From Chloroflexi bacterium RBG_16_64_32 (GTDB taxonomy: Bacteria > Chloroflexota > Dehalococcoidia > SM23-28-2 > RBG-16-64-32), in the NCBI GenBank assembly GCA_001795235.1, contig MGNZ01000152.1:1-23100 (forward strand): a stretch of DNA of 23,100 nucleotides, read 5' to 3'. Position 1 is the first letter of the stretch. Each line of letters opens with the position of its first letter. The notes beneath the pieces are model-generated. The model saw nothing but the letters and a program-made list of their open reading frames with translations, was not told where the DNA came from and did not search any database. This document shows positions 1-7,180 of this stretch, piece after piece. The translations under genes were made by a program, and so were the position numbers.

Positions 1-156
1 CGATCTCCGCGATCCAAGAGATGAGGAGAATCGGCGTACAGCAGACGGTGCTGCTCACGGGCGACAACCCTCGAGTGGCGATCTCCGCGATCCAAGAGAT
101 GAGGAGAATCGGCGTACAGCAGACGGTGCTGCTCACGGGCGACAACCCTCGAGTGG
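1..156 (+). repeat. Perfect 2 x 78 bp in-frame tandem repeat inside the ATPase gene
   Basis: Bases 1-78 are repeated exactly at 79-156. The unit is 26 codons long and keeps the frame, so the TGDN motif and the helix before it are encoded twice. The first copy begins at the first base of the window. A pump of this family needs only one copy. Either this is a real recent duplication or, more likely, an assembly artefact at a contig end. Confidence 0.95.
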
Positions 157-611
157 CGGCCGCCATCGCCAAGCAGGTCGGCCTGACGACGGTCCGGGCG
201 GAGCTCCTCCCGGAGGACAAAGCCATGGCTGTCCAGGCGCTCAACCGCGAGTTCGGTCCAACCGGAATGGTGGGGGACGGAGTCAACGACGCGCCGGCGC
301 TCGCCAATGCGACGGTGGGGATCGCCATGGGGGGCGCCGGCACGGATGTGGCGCTGGAGACCGCCGACGTGGCCTTGATGGCGAATGACCTGTCGAAGTT
401 GCCCTTCGCTGTCGGGCTGGGCCGGGCCACCCGCGCCGTCGTCCTACAGAACCTTGTCCTTTCGATCTCGGCCGTAGGCTTGCTGATCCTGGCGGCGCTG
501 ACAGGGGTAATAGGGATCGGCGCCGCCGTCGTCGCCCACGAGAGCGTAACCCTCATTGTGGTCTTCAACGCCCTGCGGCTGCTTGATTATCGGCCCCCAG
601 CGAGAGGGTAG
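1..611 (+). CDS. Heavy-metal P1B-type ATPase, C-terminal part (5' end outside window)
   Basis: The reading frame is open to the left edge, so this is the 3' end of a longer gene. The visible part holds the end of the cytoplasmic P and N region and the last two membrane helices. TGDN motifs lie near the start and the hinge motif GDGVNDAP is at about 273-299; both are hallmarks of P-type ATPases. The last helix carries HESVT followed by NALRLL. The NALRLL ending is typical of metal-transporting P1B pumps, and HESVT resembles the HEGGT motif I know from the P1B-4 (Co/Fe/Ni/Zn) subgroup. The phosphorylated DKTGT and the metal-binding helix 6 lie outside the window, so the metal cannot be assigned. 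The TGDN segment is present twice because of a perfect 78-bp tandem repeat, which is abnormal for the family. The methyltransferase gene follows after 23 bp on the same strand. Confidence 0.9.
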   Translation, partial: ISAIQEMRRIGVQQTVLLTGDNPRVAISAIQEMRRIGVQQTVLLTGDNPRVAAAIAKQVGLTTVRAELLPEDKAMAVQALNREFGPTGMVGDGVNDAPALANATVGIAMGGAGTDVALETADVALMANDLSKLPFAVGLGRATRAVVLQNLVLSISAVGLLILAALTGVIGIGAAVVAHESVTLIVVFNALRLLDYRPPARG

Positions 612-634
612 AGAGCGTCATTCTAGGCCCGCCC

Positions 635-1231
635 GTGGATCGGTTGGTTGCGGTCACCGCCGGAGTCCTTGTCGCTGTCATCGTCGTCAGTTGGATGGCA
701 ACTCTTCGCACCGCGAGGGAACCTCCGGCGGGCTCGAGCCTGTGGTTTGGGCTGCCTGCCCTGGCTCAGTTGGGGCTCGGACTCGGCAGCCTTGCGCTGA
801 CCGTCTACCTTGGCTATCTGCTCTGGATCCCACTCCCCCTGGCCTTGCCGGCCTGGATGGCCTCATCCCTGCGCGCACTCGGGCTGGGCGTCTACCTCGG
901 CGGCTTGGGCCTGGCGTTGTGGGCCCGCTGGTCGTTGGGCGAGATGTACGGGGTGAGCACAAGCTCCGCAACGCAACTACAGGTGAATCACCAGTTGATC
1001 CAGCGCGGTCCATACGCGGGATTGCGCCACCCGATGTACCTTGGCTACTGGCTGCTGTTCGCTGGGGTCTTGCTGATCTATCGGACCTGGACACCGGTCT
1101 TACTACTGGCGATCTTCGTGCCGGCGTTCTGCCGCCGGGCGCGACGGGAGGAGACCGCGCTCGAAGAGAGGTTTGGCCAGGAATGGATAAAGTACAAGGC
1201 CCACACCGGGTTTATGATCCCGTTCGTGTGA
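635..1231 (+). CDS. Isoprenylcysteine carboxyl methyltransferase (ICMT/PEMT)-family membrane protein
   Basis: A 198-residue protein with about four or five hydrophobic helices (roughly 5-25, 38-65, 80-98, 135-168). The C-terminal half carries the family signature: RGPYAGLRHPMYLGY around residues 124-138, then REE at 161-163 and a final Y-K-A-H stretch. These match the SAM-binding C-terminal region of ICMT/PEMT-like integral membrane methyltransferases. Bacterial members often act on unknown small molecules or lipids, so no substrate is claimed. The start is GTG, 23 bp after the ATPase stop, without a strong Shine-Dalgarno sequence. The two genes may be co-transcribed. No ATG start gives a comparably complete first helix. 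Confidence 0.82.
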   Translation: MDRLVAVTAGVLVAVIVVSWMATLRTAREPPAGSSLWFGLPALAQLGLGLGSLALTVYLGYLLWIPLPLALPAWMASSLRALGLGVYLGGLGLALWARWSLGEMYGVSTSSATQLQVNHQLIQRGPYAGLRHPMYLGYWLLFAGVLLIYRTWTPVLLLAIFVPAFCRRARREETALEERFGQEWIKYKAHTGFMIPFV

Positions 1232-1362
1232 GGGAACGCCCAGTCCCACACCGCACTTGCGGAACACTGGCGTCGGCGTGACAGGAACTGGGCGAATCCT
1301 GAGTCAGGCATCGGGGCATCACCGCATCCGGCCGCCGCAATCCTACTGAGTCGTATCATGCT

Positions 1363-1389
1363 GCTCCTCGCGTTTCTGCCGCGAGACGC
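1363..1389. other. Short hairpin in the 1232-1511 spacer
   Basis: The inverted repeat CTCGCG (1367-1372) and CGCGAG (1380-1385) is separated by 7 bases. It lies in the 280-bp spacer between the methyltransferase and the small membrane protein genes. No T-run follows, so it is not a clear terminator. I see no other gene or RNA in this spacer. Confidence 0.3.
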
Positions 1390-1511
1390 TTGACCAGGAT
1401 CCACTGCCCACCACCAGTCACCGTCCGACCCGCATCACCGCTCTACCGCGGCAACGTTCTCGTGGCGCCGAACGGATGCTGCCTGATCTCGCTGGCCTTG
1501 GAGGTTCGTGA

Positions 1512-1781
1512 ATGGACATGTTGACTGCCTTCGGCGCAATAGCCGTTAGTGTCATGCTGGTGTCATACGCGCTCGAGTCCCGATCCACATCTTGGGTCTT
1601 TGTATTCGCAATCGGGTGTGCTGCCTCTTCGCTGTACGGCGCCCTTGCCGGCACGTGGCCCTTTGCGGTGGTGGAGGGTGTCTGGGCTGTCGTCGCCTTG
1701 AGACGCTGGTCCGCGCGGCGCCGAGCCAAGAACGCCGCCCAGCAATCCACTCGCCTCGCTGGTCCATCCGCCAATGGCTAG
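1512..1781 (+). CDS. Small membrane protein of unknown function (89 aa)
   Basis: The ATG is preceded by GGAGG at 1500-1504, a well-spaced ribosome binding site, which supports translation. The protein has three hydrophobic segments: about residues 3-20, 27-45 and 49-62. The third contains WPFAVVEGVWAVVALRRW, followed by a basic, polar tail that should be cytoplasmic. The layout resembles short conserved membrane proteins annotated only as hypothetical in many high-GC bacteria; I do not know a function. It stands alone between two spacers (280 and 657 bp), so neighbours give no hint of its role. Confidence 0.72.
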   Translation: MDMLTAFGAIAVSVMLVSYALESRSTSWVFVFAIGCAASSLYGALAGTWPFAVVEGVWAVVALRRWSARRRAKNAAQQSTRLAGPSANG

Positions 1782-1895
1782 TGCCAACCGGCCTTCCCCG
1801 CTACCTAACACCTTGCTGAGGCCGACCCTGCGGGCGAGCGGCAGAGAAGATGCCCTGTCGACTGCCTCCGGTGACTCATGATCGCCGCTGATGTA

Positions 1896-1919
1896 GCCTT
1901 GCCTTCGAACAGGCAAGGC
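1896..1919. other. Hairpin downstream of the small membrane protein gene
   Basis: GCCTTGCCT (1896-1904) pairs perfectly with AGGCAAGGC (1911-1919) across a 6-base loop. It lies 115 bp after the stop at 1781 and is followed by CCTTATGTCTG, which is not a proper T-run. It could be a weak terminator or a processing hairpin; the distance argues for caution. Confidence 0.45.
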
Positions 1920-1954
1920 ACCTTATGTCTGTTGCTTGGCCCCAGAGGACGGTC

Positions 1955-2046
1955 AAGGGTCTGGATCCGCCAGGCAGTCGGAAAACAGCAGGCCCTTATG
2001 CGGAATCCGGCGAGAGGCGAGTAAGGGTCTGAATCGCCAGGGTCGG
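1955..2046. repeat. Imperfect direct repeat pair
   Basis: AAGGGTCTGGATCCGCCAGG, continuing to CAGTCGG, at 1955-1981 recurs as AAGGGTCTGAATCGCCAGGG, continuing to TCGG, at 2023-2046 with small gaps. The offset is about 68 bp. A related GGGTCT core starts again at 2045. Confidence 0.55.
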
Positions 2047-2104
2047 GTCTGCAAGACCCTCATTCGTGGGTTTCCCTCGCTGCGCTCGGGACTTCGCAAG
2101 TCCC
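2045..2104. other. Two adjacent perfect hairpins
   Basis: GGGTCT (2045-2050) pairs with AGACCC (2054-2059) across a 3-base loop. GGGACTT (2088-2094) pairs with AAGTCCC (2098-2104) across a 3-base loop. Both are perfect and tightly looped in non-coding DNA. There is no following T-run. Confidence 0.5.
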
Positions 2105-2152
2105 ACCGTCGCCTCTTCGATCCTCTCGTCCTATTCGCGGGTTTCCCTCTCT
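2062..2152. repeat. Second imperfect direct repeat pair
   Basis: ATTCGTGGGTTTCCCTCGCT (2062-2081) and ATTCGCGGGTTTCCCTCTCT (2133-2152) match at 18 of 20 bases with a 71-bp offset, close to the 68-bp offset of the pair just upstream. This suggests degenerate copies of a unit of roughly 70 bp. Confidence 0.5.
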
Positions 2153-2438
2153 TCGGTGACGCCCACCCTCTCCACCCGCCAACGGGCGTGACCGGGCGCT
2201 CCCACAATCGCGCAGCATCCCGGTGCGAGGCGGAGGGAGAACGGCGCGCCCCACCCCGATCAACTCAAGAGACGAATAGGGCCCGCTCCTTCCCCTGATA
2301 CCTGGAACCGGGTTGTCGGCCAGTGCTCCGTCGCGTCTGGACCACCGGGGCTAGAATCTGTCCGGGAGGACCGGCCCCGTCGGTGACCCGTGAAGCCGGG
2401 ATCCCAGTAACTCAATCCCGAAGGAGGCCCCGAACTCG

Positions 2439-3860
2439 TTGCTCGCTTCTCTGAGCGCCCCGTTTCACCATGACGGAAGAGTGGATCGCCTGACGCTGGC
2501 ACTGTTCCTGGCCATCAACGGGCTGGTGCTCGCCAATTCCGTCCTGCACGATCCGGGAATCGGGTATGACGCGGTGGACCACCTTCGGTACATCCGAACC
2601 CTGCCGCTGCGGATGCCGTCAGAAGCGGACACGCGGGAGTTTTTCTCGCCTCCCCTGCCGTACCTCGTTCCTTCGCTGGTCGACGAGGCGTGTCTGACCT
2701 GGACCGGAGAGGTCCCGATGGCGGGCGCCATGGACGACTGCCTGCGACTGGCCGGCAAAGCCGCGCAGTTCTCGAGCTTCCTGCTCTCCCTCGGAGTGAC
2801 ATTCCTGTTCCTCAAAATCGGCGAGACGGTGCGACCGGGAAATCGCTTCTGGGAGGCCTCGGCTCTCCTGCTGTTGGGTGTGATGACGGTCTACTATAAG
2901 ACGTTTGCCCAGGTCCGCGGTGAGCCCTATGTGGTCTTGTTCACCGTGTGGGGGCTGTACCTCCTGGCAAGGATCGTGATGCAGCCGGATCGAGTAGCGG
3001 CGCGCACCGCTGTTGGACTCGGTGTGATCCTGGGCCTGCTGGGGCTAAGTCGCCAATGGGGATTCATGCTGTTTCCCGCCATCCTGGGACTGATGATTCT
3101 CGCCTGGGCGGCGGATCGCCTCTATCGGGCCCGCATCGTGAAGGCGCTTGCCGCAAGCCTTGCGATTGCCCTGGCGATTTGCGGTTGGTTCTACGTGGGC
3201 CTGTTCGCCACGTATGGCTCCTTCACCGCCTTCAATCGCGCCGCGCGCCCGTTTGCCTTCTCCAATCAGCCCCTCGCCTTCTATCGCAACACCGGCCTGA
3301 AGGACTTGTGGCTGTTCCGGTCGCCGACGCGCGGTACCTTCGACAATCAGTTATTCCCCACGTTCTATTCCGAAGTGTGGGGGGACTACTGGGGATACTT
3401 CGTATTGATCCCTGAGCGCGCCTCGCTCAGCGACGACCGCTACCAGCAAAACGCCGACCGGATGAATCCTTACCTCGGACGGGCGAACGCCGCAGCCATA
3501 CTCCCGAGCCTCGTGTTTGCCGCGGGAGTCGTGACCGGTCTGTTCTCCTTCTCGCGCCGGCGAAGGGCGGAGGGAGAAGAGAGCGGCCGGGCGCTGTTCA
3601 CGGCACTGCTGCTGATGTTCGGTGGAGGAGCGTTCCTCCTCTATCTCTATTTCCTGATCCGCTTCACGTCCGTCGCACCCGACACCACCATCAAGGCGAC
3701 CTTCGTACTGCAGGCGCTGCTGGTATTGCCCCTCCTCGGGGCGGAGTTTCTGGAACGGGTGAGGACACGCCTGCCACTCGCTTACGTCGCCAGCCTGGTC
3801 GCGCTTGCCCTGGTGTGGTTGCACAACCTTCCGACGATGATCACGCAATACCGGTTGTAG
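2439..3860 (+). CDS. Polytopic GT-C/ArnT-like (GT39-type) membrane glycosyltransferase, 473 aa
   Basis: A strongly hydrophobic protein with about ten predicted membrane helices. After the first helix, the extracytoplasmic loop holds YDAVDH at about residues 43-48 and then EFFSPPLPYLVPSL at 67-80. An acidic motif in loop 1 and a PPLPY stretch before helix 2 are the pattern of GT-C enzymes, which use polyprenyl-phosphate sugars outside the membrane. The start is TTG at 2439 because AAGGAGG (2421-2427) sits 11 bases upstream; GTG at 2481 is an alternative. A second GT-C-like gene follows 76 bp later. Acceptor and sugar are unknown; O-glycosylation of proteins or lipid glycosylation are possible. 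The family is assigned from topology and motifs only. Confidence 0.75.
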   Translation: MLASLSAPFHHDGRVDRLTLALFLAINGLVLANSVLHDPGIGYDAVDHLRYIRTLPLRMPSEADTREFFSPPLPYLVPSLVDEACLTWTGEVPMAGAMDDCLRLAGKAAQFSSFLLSLGVTFLFLKIGETVRPGNRFWEASALLLLGVMTVYYKTFAQVRGEPYVVLFTVWGLYLLARIVMQPDRVAARTAVGLGVILGLLGLSRQWGFMLFPAILGLMILAWAADRLYRARIVKALAASLAIALAICGWFYVGLFATYGSFTAFNRAARPFAFSNQPLAFYRNTGLKDLWLFRSPTRGTFDNQLFPTFYSEVWGDYWGYFVLIPERASLSDDRYQQNADRMNPYLGRANAAAILPSLVFAAGVVTGLFSFSRRRRAEGEESGRALFTALLLMFGGGAFLLYLYFLIRFTSVAPDTTIKATFVLQALLVLPLLGAEFLERVRTRLPLAYVASLVALALVWLHNLPTMITQYRL

Positions 3861-3936
3861 GGCTCCATCGCGAATCATGCGGCGCCGGGGAATGGGTTGT
3901 GTGGTTTGATAGGATCGGTGGACGCGAACATCTTCT

Positions 3937-5901
3937 ATGAGTCCGTCCAGAGCATCCTGGCCAATACGCGAACAAGTTCCGATAGAGGATGAGCAACCAC
4001 CTGGAATGACATCGAGCTTTCGGAGTGACGCCCCTCACGCAGCAAGACACCGAACGTGGTCTCGTTGGCTGCCCGATTCGATCGCGCTTGCGGGGATCGC
4101 GGCCTACGGGATCCTCGCCTACGGCCAAGTCCATGGTCAAGCGTCCGTGCTCGATGAAGGCCTGTACCTGGTCAAAGGCTTCCTCTTTGCCCAGGGGGTC
4201 TACCGCCCCTTCCAGGACTACGGGCCGTTGACAAACCACATGCCTCTCGCGTTCCTGATCCCCGGCTGGGTTCAAATGGTCTGGGGAGAAGGCATCCGCA
4301 CCGGGCGTTTCTATGCGCTTGCCCTGGGGGTCGTGATGATGATCCTCCTCTGGCGGACATGTCGCCGTGAGGGGAGTCCGGCATGGTCCGTGGTTTCTGT
4401 CTGGGCCGTTCCTCTGAACGCGTCGTTGGTCAAGATTTACAGCCAAGCTATTTCCCAGGTCCTGGTGATCACCCTGATCATGAGCATGCTCTATCTCGGC
4501 CTGGGCGGAGGCCGCAAGGTCTGGCAGACCACTGTCGCCGCGGCGTTGGCTGGGGCACTCTGGATGACCAGGATCAACCTGCTCCCAGTCCTTCCGCTGC
4601 TCATAGGATATCTCTGGCTCAGCCATGGCCGTCGCGTCGGCTTCTTGGCAGGCATTGCCGGCGGAGGCATCGTTGTGCTCGGCCACGCGATCTACTGGCC
4701 CGAGATACTGAAACTCTGGGCGAAATGGCTTCCCCGGGCGTTAACGCCGTTCCTCGACTCCTTTAGGGATTCGGCCGGCGGAATCGAGGCCTGGGGGGTC
4801 CGTATTTCCGCGGCGCAGGGTTGGGGCATTGTGATCGACAGCTTCCGGAAACACCTTCTGCCTCTAGCCGGCGCCATCTGGGCCGGGCTCAGCTTTCCAG
4901 GGGCGAGCAGCGAACCTGAGGAGAGGCAGCGCACCCGCGACGCATTGTTCTTGGGCACTCTCCTGGTCGTCCTCACTGTCCTGCATGGGTACGCCACCTT
5001 GGGGCTGACCTACTGCCCTTACTGCCTGATGAATTACCTGGGCTTCTTCTCCCCCATTGGGCTGGTCCTCCTGGCCATCGCGGGGGCGCACTGGCCCCCG
5101 AGGTTGAGTAGGCCGCGCCGCATCGCCAGTCTGGCGTTTCTGATCCTGATCCCCTTCGCCGCGGGATTGACTTTCGACGGCCGCCTGGCCGACTCGGTCC
5201 TCTCCTTCCAGTTGCCGCGCGCCTCCTTGGCGGCGCTCCGTCCGGGCACCATCGAACTTGGGGACCTCGTCAGCAGCAGCATCGGCCTCTCCCGAACGGA
5301 CTCGGCCATATGGCTTCCTTACGGGATCGTGTCCGCCGCGGCGCTCTGCCTTGCGGGGATTTCGTTGGCATTCCTCTTCCGCCGGCGCCGCGAGGCGACT
5401 CGGCGTTTGCAGCGGTCGGCAACCACCGGACTCCTGGTCCTCGTCCTGGCGGCGGCCACCATCCGTTTTGGCAACACGTATTCCTACTATGATTGCGGGC
5501 TGGACGTGATCCAGGCCGAGGAGGCGGCCGGAGCCGATCTCCAGGCGAAAGTCACCTCAAGCGCCCTGCTCTACTGGGGAGCCTCAGGGCTCTCGCCCGT
5601 TCCCCTGCTCTACCTTGACAACCCACGGTTGTTCCCCCCGCAGTTGAATGGGATCTACACGTTTCGTCTCGGCGGGGAACCGGCCGTATTGCATCGCTTT
5701 AGCTACTGGAGTCAAGCGTTGGCGGAAGACTGGCTGGCGGCCGCAGACTTCGTCCTGGTCGATGTCGGCTCCTATGGCGGCTGGCTCTCGGCGGCGCTTG
5801 CCTCCGAGCGTTACGATGAGATTCTGCGGACGCCTCCAACGAACCCCTGTCGGGCCGATTCGGCGATCATGATCTTCCGGCGTGTTTCGGACGGATCGTA
5901 A
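3937..5901 (+). CDS. ArnT/PMT-like membrane glycosyltransferase, 654 aa
   Basis: A large polytopic protein. After the first helix (about 47-65) comes VLDEGLYLVKGFLFAQG around residues 71-87 and FQDYGPLTNHMPLAFLIPGW at 92-111. The acidic DE pair in loop 1 and the following D-Y-G-P segment are the classic catalytic-loop pattern of GT39/ArnT-type enzymes that use dolichyl- or undecaprenyl-phosphate sugars. About eleven helices run to near residue 485. The last 170 residues form a soluble, presumably extracytoplasmic domain. The start is uncertain: ATG 3937 lacks a Shine-Dalgarno sequence, and ATG 4006 (23 codons in) is about as plausible because the intervening residues are polar and unrelated to the fold. 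It pairs with the preceding glycosyltransferase and ends in a convergent junction with the ABC locus. Confidence 0.8.
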   Translation: MSPSRASWPIREQVPIEDEQPPGMTSSFRSDAPHAARHRTWSRWLPDSIALAGIAAYGILAYGQVHGQASVLDEGLYLVKGFLFAQGVYRPFQDYGPLTNHMPLAFLIPGWVQMVWGEGIRTGRFYALALGVVMMILLWRTCRREGSPAWSVVSVWAVPLNASLVKIYSQAISQVLVITLIMSMLYLGLGGGRKVWQTTVAAALAGALWMTRINLLPVLPLLIGYLWLSHGRRVGFLAGIAGGGIVVLGHAIYWPEILKLWAKWLPRALTPFLDSFRDSAGGIEAWGVRISAAQGWGIVIDSFRKHLLPLAGAIWAGLSFPGASSEPEERQRTRDALFLGTLLVVLTVLHGYATLGLTYCPYCLMNYLGFFSPIGLVLLAIAGAHWPPRLSRPRRIASLAFLILIPFAAGLTFDGRLADSVLSFQLPRASLAALRPGTIELGDLVSSSIGLSRTDSAIWLPYGIVSAAALCLAGISLAFLFRRRREATRRLQRSATTGLLVLVLAAATIRFGNTYSYYDCGLDVIQAEEAAGADLQAKVTSSALLYWGASGLSPVPLLYLDNPRLFPPQLNGIYTFRLGGEPAVLHRFSYWSQALAEDWLAAADFVLVDVGSYGGWLSAALASERYDEILRTPPTNPCRADSAIMIFRRVSDGS

Positions 5902-6064
5902 CCTCCCCCCTGGGGCTGCGACCTGCTGACCTCGCCGGCGCCGCCTGACTGCGAGCCCGAAGACTGCGCGTTGCCTGGTCGCAGACGACAGTCAAGGGGC
6001 CGAGTTGATCGTCGACTGCTACCGGGGCGACAGGCAGCGCCCGGGAGTTGTCACCAGGGCAGCC

Positions 6065-7051
6065 TTACTGCTGCCGGGTCTTGCGCCTCTCGTTGAGCAC
6101 GTCCACGACGACGGCGAGGATGAGCAGGGCCCCGGTCACGAGATTCTGCCAGTAGACATCGACCCCCAGCAGATTCAACGCGTTGGCCAGAAACCCCATG
6201 AAGAGGGCGCCCAGGAAGGCTCCCAAGACCGAGCCTTCACCGCCACTGAGACTCGCCCCCCCAATGATCGCCGCCGTGATGACCCGTAATTCCAGGCCGA
6301 CGCCGATGGTCACGGAGGCAGAACCAAAACGGCCCGTGATCATCAATCCGGCCACACCCGCCAGAACGGCAACCAGACAGTAGTTGAAGATCTTGACCAG
6401 GTCGACGTTGATCCCCGAGAGTCGAGCCGCCCGCTCATTGCCGCCGATGTAGTACGACTGACGAAAGAACCGTGAGTTCCGCACCAGGATCTCACCCACG
6501 ATCACCAGGAAGAGCATGACGAATATCGGGTGTTGCACGCCGTACAGCCGGCCTTGGCCGATGACGGTGAATGAACTCGGGAGGTTGAGGACGGCCCGCC
6601 CGTGGGCGATGACCAGCAGGAGACCACGGACGACCATTGCCGTGCCGAGGGTCGTGATAAAAGGATTGATTCCCATGCGAGTGACGAGCAGCCCGTTGGC
6701 CAGCCCGACCATCTGGGCCGCCATCAATCCCAGGATCATCGCCGGAACCGCCGGCACGCCGGCGTTCAAGCACAGACCGGTAACCACGCCGGTGAAGGCC
6801 AGCGTCGAGCCGACCGAGAGATCGAACCCACCCGAGATCAGGAGGATCGCCATCCCAATCGTGATCGTCCCCTCCATCGAAAGAGCGATCAAGATGGCTT
6901 CGATGTTCGCCAGGCTAAGAAAGACGGGCGAGACGATGCTCATGATGATGCCCGCGACGAGGAGCACAATCACCAAGGCAGCCTCGCGTTGGCCGATCAG
7001 GCTACCTAGGCGATCTCTTGGCGACGGACGGGGTGGCTCGAGACTATTCAC
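6065..7051 (-). CDS. CUT2-family sugar ABC transporter permease (RbsC-like), importer B
   Basis: A 328-residue inner-membrane permease with eight to ten hydrophobic helices. Family marks are GGFDLSVG near residue 74, GINPFITTLGT around 128-138, and the cytoplasmic coupling loop IGGNERAARLSGI, which contacts the ATPase. These are standard for RbsC/XylH-type (BPD_transp_2) permeases of monosaccharide importers. GTG at 7051 is the earliest possible start because an in-frame TAG lies two codons upstream; AGGTG sits about 9 bases before it. The gene is last in the locus and follows its ATPase gene after 129 bp. In CUT2 systems one such permease normally works as a homodimer. The substrate cannot be read from the permease. 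Confidence 0.92.
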   Translation of the reverse strand: MNSLEPPRPSPRDRLGSLIGQREAALVIVLLVAGIIMSIVSPVFLSLANIEAILIALSMEGTITIGMAILLISGGFDLSVGSTLAFTGVVTGLCLNAGVPAVPAMILGLMAAQMVGLANGLLVTRMGINPFITTLGTAMVVRGLLLVIAHGRAVLNLPSSFTVIGQGRLYGVQHPIFVMLFLVIVGEILVRNSRFFRQSYYIGGNERAARLSGINVDLVKIFNYCLVAVLAGVAGLMITGRFGSASVTIGVGLELRVITAAIIGGASLSGGEGSVLGAFLGALFMGFLANALNLLGVDVYWQNLVTGALLILAVVVDVLNERRKTRQQ

Positions 7052-7180
7052 GTCCTACACCTGATCGCTCGCACGGGTTGCCGGGCGCCACCCTTGCGGG
7101 GCCCCGGGACAACGCCAGCTCCATAAGGCTCTTCCCTTGGCGGAATCTCTCTGGCCTGTCGATCATCGAAGGCACGCCCT

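Larger units (their letters stand above)
1782..2438. other. 657-bp non-coding stretch with short repeats and hairpins
   Basis: No convincing gene or tRNA is visible here; the frames that stay open show no family features and are low-complexity Arg/Pro/Ser-rich. The stretch contains a 9-bp stem hairpin (1896-1919), an imperfect direct repeat pair (1955-1981 and 2023-2046), two perfect small hairpins (2045-2059 and 2088-2104) and a second imperfect direct repeat pair (2062-2081 and 2133-2152). The last part holds the ribosome binding site for the next gene. Confidence 0.6.

Noticed and set aside
556..1281. A long open frame on the + strand overlapping the methyltransferase gene
   Set aside because: It is Arg/Pro/Gly-rich without any motif and lies over a gene with clear ICMT signatures; it is a GC-driven shadow frame.
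1955..2152. CRISPR array
   Set aside because: Only two imperfect copies of each unit, no uniform repeat length, and no cas gene nearby.
3841..4686. A 281-codon open frame on the - strand over the second glycosyltransferase gene
   Set aside because: Composition is His/Asp/Glu/Arg-rich with no recognisable fold, and the opposite strand encodes a clear membrane protein.
5902..6064. A bidirectional terminator between the convergent glycosyltransferase and permease genes
   Set aside because: I could find no stem of convincing length followed by a T-run on either strand in these 163 bases.
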